Shown: positions 58,551 through 64,000 of the stretch, in pieces | Numbering within the stretch: the stretch's first letter is position 1 | Layout: every line of letters begins with the position of its first letter | Source of the DNA: Streptomyces sp. MspMP-M5 | GTDB taxonomy: Bacteria; Actinomycetota; Actinomycetes; Streptomycetales; Streptomycetaceae | Assembly: GCF_000373585.1 (NCBI RefSeq) | Contig: NZ_KB891881.1 | Span: forward strand, 93,162 to 157,161 | Length of the DNA stretch: 64,000 bases | Direction of reading: 5' to 3' | Notes under the pieces: generated by a model | Database searches by the model: none | The model's input: only the letters and a program-made list of their open reading frames with translations | What the model was told of the DNA's origin: nothing | Made by a program: the position numbers and the translations under genes

Positions 58551-59270
58551 TCACTTCAGGACGACGCACCCGCGTTCCTCCAGGCTTCGCAGCAAGCGAT
58601 GGGGGAGCGTGCAGGCGTTCCAACGAAGATCCAGCTTTTCCAGCGCGGGCATCTGCGTGACCCAGTCGGGAATCCGGGCCAGGCGGTTGCTGCGCAGGTC
58701 GAGCTGCCGAAGCAGTGGGAGGCCGGCCAAGGACTCGGGTAGTTCGGTGAGGGCGTTCTCACGCAGGTCCAGGTGCCGAAGTTCCTGCAGGTCGGCCACG
58801 GTGGACGGCAGATCGGTGAGTGCGTTTCCCTGCAGCCAGAGCTCGCGCAGCTTGTGGAGGTGACCGATGCCGTCAGGCAATGCGGTCAGCTGGGTGTGCT
58901 GGGCTCGTAGCTCGGTCAGTTCTGCGATCCGGCCGATGGTTTCGGGCAGGGCGGTCAGAGGGTTCTCGCCGACGTTGAGGTAACGCAGCCGCGTCAGGTT
59001 TTCCCATGTGTCCGGGAGCCTGGTCAGGTGGTTGTCGTGGAGGTAGAGGTAGTCGCTCAGCTCGACCAGGTCGCCCAGGGCGTCGGGGAGCGACGTGAGG
59101 TTGTTGTGGCCGAGGTCCAACGTGGTCAGGCGGCCCAGGAGCCCGATCTTCGGCGAGAGGGTTGTAAGGCCGGTTTCGGCCAGGATCAGTACGCGCAGCT
59201 CGGTGCGCTGCCAGACCCACTCGGGCACCTTCCCGAGCTGCTGGCGCCAGAGGTTGACTGTGGGCTGCAC
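58551..59270 (-). CDS. Leucine-rich-repeat protein
   Basis: About 239 residues if started at GTG 59270 (GGAAGG upstream); the same frame is open to 59471. About nine LRRs of 23 residues follow the pattern LxxLxLxxNxLTxLPxxxxxL (examples: LRVLILAETGLTTLSPKIG, LRYLNVGENPLTALPETIG, LRHLDLRENALTELPESLA). This is the intracellular Ras-group/plant type that is uncommon in actinobacteria. LRR proteins bind other proteins. An N-terminal signal peptide is found in the overlapping -1 frame (59186-59512), so the true gene may be frameshifted. Confidence 0.75.
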   Translation of the reverse strand: MQPTVNLWRQQLGKVPEWVWQRTELRVLILAETGLTTLSPKIGLLGRLTTLDLGHNNLTSLPDALGDLVELSDYLYLHDNHLTRLPDTWENLTRLRYLNVGENPLTALPETIGRIAELTELRAQHTQLTALPDGIGHLHKLRELWLQGNALTDLPSTVADLQELRHLDLRENALTELPESLAGLPLLRQLDLRSNRLARIPDWVTQMPALEKLDLRWNACTLPHRLLRSLEERGCVVLK

Positions 59271-59616
59271 GGCCTGGGCCCCTTCCGTTGACGTCCGCCC
59301 GACCGTGTGCCCCTTCCGCAGGCTGATTGCGAGGGGGCGGTCGCCTCGGCCGCAGCAGCGCCGTTCCGTCCCGCGGCTGCTGCTGCCGGCCCGGGCGGTG
59401 TGGCGGCCACGGCGAGCAGCGCCAGCACCGCCGTGGTCGCACCGACCCCGCCAGCACGCGAACACCACCAAATCCTGGCTTCACTGCTCTTCTTGGCTTT
59501 ACCTCTCCTCATGAGTCAACTTTAGGGAGAATAAGCTGAATTGGTCGATAGAGTGCAGGAGGTGAGATGGGAGGCGACGGGCAAATCCGGAGTGGCGGGC
59601 TGCCTGTCTCCCCATA

Positions 59617-59844
59617 TCACCACTTCTTGCAGGCGATCCCCATGCTCTGGTTGTTGTCGATGCGCTTGATCTGACCGCAGCTCTTGATGCCGACCCCGTG
59701 CGCGTATGTGGCGTTGATGGTGAAGTTGTGACTGCAGCTGTTGCCCGTACCGCTACCACCGCAAATCATCGTGGCCGACTTGGTCGGTGACGTCGTCGTG
59801 GAGTAGATGAACTCGTACTGCGCGGGCCCCTGAAGCTCCGGCAC
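59617..59844 (-). CDS. Small Cys-containing hypothetical protein
   Basis: 75 residues from GTG at 59844; ribosome site poor. The sequence has four Cys in SATMICGGSGTGNSCSHNF, GIKSCGQIKR and GIACKKW and is rich in Ser, Thr, Gly and Asn, as in extracellular disulfide proteins, but there is no signal peptide. The codon bias is weak. It could be a real small gene, or the end of a decayed secreted protein. Confidence 0.4.
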   Translation of the reverse strand: MPELQGPAQYEFIYSTTTSPTKSATMICGGSGTGNSCSHNFTINATYAHGVGIKSCGQIKRIDNNQSMGIACKKW

Positions 59845-60316
59845 CCCGTCAGCCTCTTGTTCTTCACTGACTTACCTCCAGAGGTGTTGCGCCCAGGTGA
59901 TGAATAGTGGGTCATGGTCGACAGTTGGCCGTCGAGCCTAGGGTTCCCGCTCTGGCGCTGTCAACGATTCCCTTTCCAACTGCCATGTTGGGTAGGGGAT
60001 TTGGGGGAACGTGTCGCGAGGGCCGGTCCTCGCGGGCCAGTCCCGTGACCCGGTGGGGCATGAGATGAACGCAGAGAGGCGGTTTGACCGGGGCGTCGCT
60101 GGGCCGCCGTCCCGGCCGCCTTTCAGGCAAGACACCCAGGTCTGGCACCCCGCAAGTCAGCCAGGCAGGGGTGCCAGGCAACGCGGCCAGACAAGGCCAG
60201 GCATTATCCCCAGGAGGTGGGTCCCTGACCTCTCCAGGCCATGGACCGTGAGGAAGCTTGACGCCCGGAGCGCCGTCTGCCGCCCCCGACGCGATGCCGT
60301 GCCCAGGCCGCGCCCG
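59845..60316. other. Intergenic region with hairpin
   Basis: About 470 bp without a supported gene. The only structure is the hairpin 60142-60177 (see next entry). It holds the 3' end of the MarR gene's transcript and perhaps a promoter of the small ORF. Confidence 0.45.
60142..60177. terminator. 10-bp hairpin downstream of MarR gene
   Basis: CTGGCACCCC (60142-60151) pairs exactly with GGGGTGCCAG (60168-60177); the loop is 16 nt. It lies about 140 bp beyond the MarR stop (minus strand). No U-tract is present. It may be a terminator or an RNA element. Confidence 0.5.
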
Positions 60317-60757
60317 TCAGGCGTCGTTCTTCCTCGCCGGCCGCAGGCGCTCCAGCAGGCCGTAGAGCGTCGCGCTCTCGACTTCGGTCAGGGCATCGAG
60401 GGCGCCGTGCGTCTCCTGCATCTCCTCGCGCACGCGGCGGATGATCTCGCGGCCCGCGTCGGTCGCGACGACGTTCTTCACCCGGCGGTCCGCGGGGTCG
60501 GCTTCACGGCGGACCAGCTCGCGGGCCTCCAGTCGGTCCACTATCCCTGTGACATTCGACGCATCGCATACGAGCAGAGTGGCCAGGCCGCGCATCGGCA
60601 GCGGGCCGTCGAGCTGGGCGAGGACCTTCGCCTGCGTGGCGGTGAGGCCGTGGTGGGCTGCGGCGGCCGCGAAATCGCGCCACTGGGCGGTGCCCACTGC
60701 GGCCAGCAGTTCCAGCAGCTGGAGCTTGGTGGGTGCCGGCGCGGGTGTGGTCCTCAT
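60317..60757 (-). CDS. MarR family regulator
   Basis: 146 residues. The winged HTH is HHGLTATQAKVLAQLDGPLP, then LLVCDASNVTGIVDRLEARE and LVRREADPADRRVKNVVATD. Helices at both ends give the dimer. It is divergent from the MFS gene (137 bp between the starts), the standard layout for a repressor of a drug-efflux pump. Confidence 0.93.
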   Translation of the reverse strand: MRTTPAPAPTKLQLLELLAAVGTAQWRDFAAAAAHHGLTATQAKVLAQLDGPLPMRGLATLLVCDASNVTGIVDRLEARELVRREADPADRRVKNVVATDAGREIIRRVREEMQETHGALDALTEVESATLYGLLERLRPARKNDA

Positions 60758-60789
60758 GGCCAGAGCGTACCCAAAGATGCTTCACGTCA

Positions 60790-60852
60790 TCAATTGTTTA
60801 CTTGACTACCTGAACTATTTAGGTCTACCGTCTGTCGAAATACTTGATGCCA
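60790..60852. promoter_or_regulatory. MarR operator/promoter region
   Basis: The A/T-rich stretch holds TACTTGA at about 60799 and 60841 (40 bp apart) and a GACTACCT...AGGTC dyad at about 60804-60825. It sits between the MarR start (60757) and the MFS start (60895), which makes it a likely MarR-binding control region. Confidence 0.5.
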
Positions 60853-60894
60853 TGAAACATCCATGGCCTGAAGCACCGAAGGTCCCTGCCAGTC

Positions 60895-63060
60895 ATGAGC
60901 CACGCCGCATCCGCATCCGCCCCCGCCGCAGGGCGACGGCACGAGACGCTCGTCATCCTCGCCCTGAGCCTTGCCGCGATGGTCGTGTCGATGATGCAGA
61001 CCCTGCCCGTCCCGATCCTGGGCCTGATTCGGAACGACCTCGGCACCTCGGCCGCCGACGTCAGCTGGGTGACCACCGCCACTCTGCTCTCCGCCGCCGT
61101 CTTCACCCCGCTGCTCGGCCGCTTCGGCGACCAGCACGGCAAGAAGCCCACCCTGGTGGCCGTGCTCGTCGTCATGGTCGCGGGCTCCGTCATAGCCGCG
61201 GTCGCCGGCTCGCTGCCGCTGCTGATCCTGGGCCGGGTGCTCCAGGGGGCCGCCACCGCGATCTTCCCGCTGGCCCTTTCCGTCCTGCGTGAAGAGGTCC
61301 GGCCGCAGCGGCTTCCCGGCGCCATGGCCCTGGTCAGCGGCACCCTCGCGTTCGGCAGTGGGCTGGCGCTCGTCGCCACGGGCCTGCTCACCTCCGGTGC
61401 CGACGCCGACTACCGCAACGCCTTCTGGATGGCCACCGGCTTCGCGGTCCTCGCCCTGCTCGCGGTCGTCTTCCTGGTCCCGGCGACCCGGCACAAGACC
61501 GGCGGGCGCACCGACTTCCTCGGCGCCCTCACCCTCGGCGTCGCCCTGCTGCTGCTCCTGCTGCCGATCTCCCAGGGGCACGAGTGGGGCTGGGCCTCCG
61601 GCCGTACGCTCGGCACCTTCGCCGGTGCGGCCGTCATGATCGCGGTCTGGGTCCTGACCGAGCTGAAGGTTCGCGAGCCCCTCGTCGACATGCGGATGTT
61701 CGTCCACCGCCCGGTCCTCATGGCCAACCTCTCCGGCGTTCTGGTCGGCTTCGGCATGTTCGCCAACTTCCTCGGCGTCTCCTACCTCGTACAGATGCCC
61801 AAGGCACTCACCGGCTTCGGCTTCGACGCGTCCATCCTGCGGGCATCCGTCCAGTTCCTGCTGCCCGGCGCGATCGTCTCCCTGCTCGCCTCGCCCCTCG
61901 GCGGCCAGCTCGTCCGCCACCGTGGCCCCCGGTATGCGCTGGGCGTGGCCGCGGCTTCCGGCGCCGTCGGCTTCGGCTGGCTGGCCCTTGACCACGGCCA
62001 CACCGCCTCGGTGATCGGAGCCGGTCTCCTGACCGGCGCGGCTGTCAGCTTCGGCTACGCCGCCATGCCCGCCGTCATCATGGCGAGCGTCCCGCACCAC
62101 CAGAGCGGCATAGCCAACGGCATCAACTCGATCTCCCGCTCCACCGGCAGCGCGATCGGCAGCGCCATCGTCACCACGATCCTGGCGTCCAAGACCGTCG
62201 AGCACCTGCCGGCGGGCGTGGCACCGCTGCCCGCCGAATCCGGGTTCACCCTCACCTTCGGCATCGGGGCCGTGGCCTTCGCGCTGGTCGCGGTGATCGG
62301 CTGGCTCGGCCTGCGCGGACGACAGGGGCAGCAGGCACAGCACCGGCTGCACGGCCCCGGGACCGCCAAGGTGGGCACGGCGAGTGCTGATACCTCGTCA
62401 ATTCAGGCTGAGGAAGCGACCGTTGTTGACTCCACTACAGAGCTCGCGCCCCAGGCCGACGCCGTCCCGACGGGCGCCGCGCAGACTGACGCCGTCCCAG
62501 CCGATGCCGTCTTGGCCGGGATCGTCCGGGCCGGGGCCGGGTTTCACGGCCTGGTGCGGGACGCCGCCGGCGAGGCGCTGGACGGTGCCGCCCTCACCCT
62601 CATATCGCCGGACGGACGGCAGGTCGGCCGTACGCTCTCCCACCCCGACGGCCGCTACGCGCTGCACGCCCCGGCCAGCGGTCCGTACGTGCTGATCGCC
62701 GCCGCCGAGGGCCATGAGCCGCAGGCCGCCGCGGTCATGGCAGCAGCCACCCCGGTCGCCTACGGCGTACGGCTCCGGCGTGCCGCAGGAACGGCCGGTG
62801 CGCAGGTGCGGGGCACCGTGCGCGCCGGGAAGGCCGGCGATCCGCTGCCCAACGCCCGGCTCACGCTGGTCGACGCCGCCGGGAACGTCGTGCGCACCAC
62901 CCTCTCGGACGCCGACGGCGCGTACGCCTTCACCGACCTGACCGCGGGCGAGTACTCACTCATCGCCAGCGGCTACCCACCCGTCGCGTCGGCGCTGGCC
63001 GTCGAGGGCCGCGGCACGGACGACTTCGCTCTGGAACTGGCACACCCCGCGCCGCAGTAG
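60895..63060 (+). CDS. DHA2 MFS transporter fused to C-terminal beta-domains
   Basis: 721 residues. The first ~475 are a 14-TM DHA2-type antiporter: LGRFGDQHGKKPTLVAVLVV (motif A), VLQGAATAIFPLALSVLRE and GGQLVRHRGPRYALGVAAAS. After a ~75-residue linker rich in Ala, Asp and Val come two carboxypeptidase-regulatory-like (transthyretin-type) domains: one from about 548 (GLVRDAAGEALDGAALTLIS) and one from about 640 (GTVRAGKAGDPLPNARLTLV, then YAFTDLTAGEYSLIASGY). They are probably cytoplasmic or extracytoplasmic adaptors of unknown partner. MarR is divergent. The start has only a weak ribosome site. Confidence 0.88.
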   Translation: MSHAASASAPAAGRRHETLVILALSLAAMVVSMMQTLPVPILGLIRNDLGTSAADVSWVTTATLLSAAVFTPLLGRFGDQHGKKPTLVAVLVVMVAGSVIAAVAGSLPLLILGRVLQGAATAIFPLALSVLREEVRPQRLPGAMALVSGTLAFGSGLALVATGLLTSGADADYRNAFWMATGFAVLALLAVVFLVPATRHKTGGRTDFLGALTLGVALLLLLLPISQGHEWGWASGRTLGTFAGAAVMIAVWVLTELKVREPLVDMRMFVHRPVLMANLSGVLVGFGMFANFLGVSYLVQMPKALTGFGFDASILRASVQFLLPGAIVSLLASPLGGQLVRHRGPRYALGVAAASGAVGFGWLALDHGHTASVIGAGLLTGAAVSFGYAAMPAVIMASVPHHQSGIANGINSISRSTGSAIGSAIVTTILASKTVEHLPAGVAPLPAESGFTLTFGIGAVAFALVAVIGWLGLRGRQGQQAQHRLHGPGTAKVGTASADTSSIQAEEATVVDSTTELAPQADAVPTGAAQTDAVPADAVLAGIVRAGAGFHGLVRDAAGEALDGAALTLISPDGRQVGRTLSHPDGRYALHAPASGPYVLIAAAEGHEPQAAAVMAAATPVAYGVRLRRAAGTAGAQVRGTVRAGKAGDPLPNARLTLVDAAGNVVRTTLSDADGAYAFTDLTAGEYSLIASGYPPVASALAVEGRGTDDFALELAHPAPQ

Positions 63061-63193
63061 GCCACAGCCTCCGGGAGCGCCAGGCAGCTCGCCGGACCGC
63101 CGGAATCCCGCGCCCCCAGACGGCAGACGGTCGTCCTACGCCACTCCAACACACTCATTGCGCACACCTACTGATACCGACAAGGAGCACCCG

Positions 63194-64000
63194 ATGACCG
63201 TCTCTACGTCCCCCGCCTCCCGCGCGGCCGAGATCCTCTCCCGGCCCGTCGCGCTGAACGGCCTGACCGTCCCGAACCGCATCGTGATGGCGCCGATGAC
63301 GCGGATGTTCTCCCCGGGCGGCGTCCCCGGTGAGGACGTGCGGTCGTACTACGCCCGTCGGGCCGCCGCGGGCGTCGGCCTGATCGTCACCGAGGGTACC
63401 TACGTCGGCCACGACTCGGCGGGGCAGAGCGACCGCGTTCCGCGTTTCCACGGCGAGGAGCAGCTCGCCGGCTGGGCGAAGGTCGCCGAGGACGTGCACG
63501 CGGCAGGGGGCACGATAGTGCCGCAGCTGTGGCACATCGGCATGGTCCGCAAGCCGGGCGAGCCGCCCTTCGTCGACGCCCCCGCCGTCGGCCCCTCCGG
63601 CATCCGCATCGACGGTACCGAGGGCACCGGCAAGGCGATGACCCGAGGCGACCTGGACGACGTCATCGGTGCCTTCGCCGAGGCCGCCGCGGCCGCCGAG
63701 CGGATCGGCTTCGACGGCGTCGAACTGCACGGCGCCCACGGCTACCTCCTCGACCAGTTCCTGTGGGAGGGCACCAACCGCCGTACCGACGCCTACGGCG
63801 GCGACCCGGTGGCCCGGACGAAGTTCGCGGCGGAGATCGTGGCCGCCGTCCGGGACACCGTCTCGCCCGCCTTCCCGGTGATCTTCCGCTACTCGCAGTG
63901 GAAGCAGGAGGCGTACGACGCACGGCTCGCCCAGACCCCGCAGGAGCTGGAGGCGATCCTGGCTCCGCTCGCCGCGGCCGGCGTCGACGCCTTCCACGCC
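63194..64000 (+). CDS. Old Yellow Enzyme (NADH:flavin oxidoreductase), 3'-truncated by window edge
   Basis: 269 residues are visible, starting at 63194 behind AAGGAG. SRPVALNGLTVPNRIVMAPM and GVELHGAHGYLLDQFLWEGT with NRRTDAYGG are the FMN-binding and catalytic motifs of the OYE family; the His-x2-His/Asn pair is present in the usual form (His-Gly-Ala-His). It reduces alpha,beta-unsaturated carbonyls with FMN. It is 133 bp after the MFS gene and may be in the same transcript. The C-terminus lies outside the window. Confidence 0.9.
   Translation, partial: MTVSTSPASRAAEILSRPVALNGLTVPNRIVMAPMTRMFSPGGVPGEDVRSYYARRAAAGVGLIVTEGTYVGHDSAGQSDRVPRFHGEEQLAGWAKVAEDVHAAGGTIVPQLWHIGMVRKPGEPPFVDAPAVGPSGIRIDGTEGTGKAMTRGDLDDVIGAFAEAAAAAERIGFDGVELHGAHGYLLDQFLWEGTNRRTDAYGGDPVARTKFAAEIVAAVRDTVSPAFPVIFRYSQWKQEAYDARLAQTPQELEAILAPLAAAGVDAFHA

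Noticed and set aside
1..64000. Insertion sequence, integrase, attachment site, CRISPR or rRNA genes
   Set aside because: No transposase DDE pattern, tyrosine or serine recombinase motif, regularly spaced repeats or rRNA-like sequence was recognised on reading. A profile search would be the firm test.

Overview
The window is very GC-rich and shows the strong third-position G/C bias, the protein families and the short, often overlapping operons of a Streptomyces or a close relative. The mix of secondary-metabolism-type enzymes, many one-component regulators paired with a single target, small secreted peptides and several gene remnants fits an accessory part of the chromosome, possibly an arm. 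No rRNA, clear tRNA, CRISPR array, integrase or intact insertion sequence was seen.

Layout. 1-3.6 kb: a plus-strand nucleobase operon (MFS exporter end, uracil-PRTase-like enzyme, NCS2 purine permease, HD nucleotidase). 3.7-7.0 kb: PAS-GAF-SpoIIE phosphatase, DUF488 protein and a small secreted protein. 7.0-7.9 kb: non-coding stretch with a strong hairpin. 7.9-11.8 kb: GT1 glycosyltransferase and FAD hydroxylase divergent from a TetR regulator, with an array of GGGAACA operator motifs. 11.9-16.6 kb: tandem GNAT, phosphotransferase remnant, TetR/alpha-beta hydrolase, double-MerR regulator divergent from a DUF6194 gene, and an orphan. 16.8-23.8 kb: FUSC and MFS transporters, then a signalling block (NarL regulator, sensor kinase, SpoIIE phosphatase, two universal stress proteins).

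24.0-27.3 kb: MFS, flavoprotein and methyltransferase remnants around a HAD-GT20 fusion that looks like a bifunctional glucosylglycerol-phosphate synthase/phosphatase. 27.3-30.9 kb: a 1177-residue protein of unknown function with a collagen-like Gly/Pro/Thr linker. 31.4-36.0 kb: methyltransferase/glycosyltransferase pair, P-loop kinase, RmlD-like reductase, quinone reductase. 36.3-39.6 kb: Tat-exported L-amino-acid oxidase and an SDR. 39.8-42.4 kb: two small secreted peptides, a hemerythrin operon and an orphan. 42.5-44.2 kb: an ABC-F ATPase preceded by a seven-codon leader peptide, a likely antibiotic-sensing attenuator.

44.5-48.9 kb: Met/Pro-rich membrane protein, zinc-finger anti-sigma divergent from an ECF sigma factor, and a metal-type ABC importer coupled to the sigma gene. 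49.0-54.0 kb: CoA ligase, class III CoA-transferase and acyl-CoA dehydrogenase, the same three enzyme types as CaiC/CaiB/CaiA. 54.1-58.4 kb: GH88 hydrolase with MFS transporter, and a Gal80-like oxidoreductase with an ArsR-type regulator facing a near-perfect 24-bp palindrome. 58.5-64.0 kb: leucine-rich-repeat protein, small Cys-containing ORF, MarR regulator divergent from an MFS permease with an extra C-terminal beta-domain region, and the start of an Old Yellow Enzyme.

Most units are one regulator plus one or two target genes, so the window reads as a string of independent cassettes for stress, transport, drug modification and catabolism. The items most worth following up are the 1177-residue orphan, the ABC-F leader peptide, the secreted LRR protein with an apparent split reading frame, and the sigma/metal-ABC and Cai-like operons.
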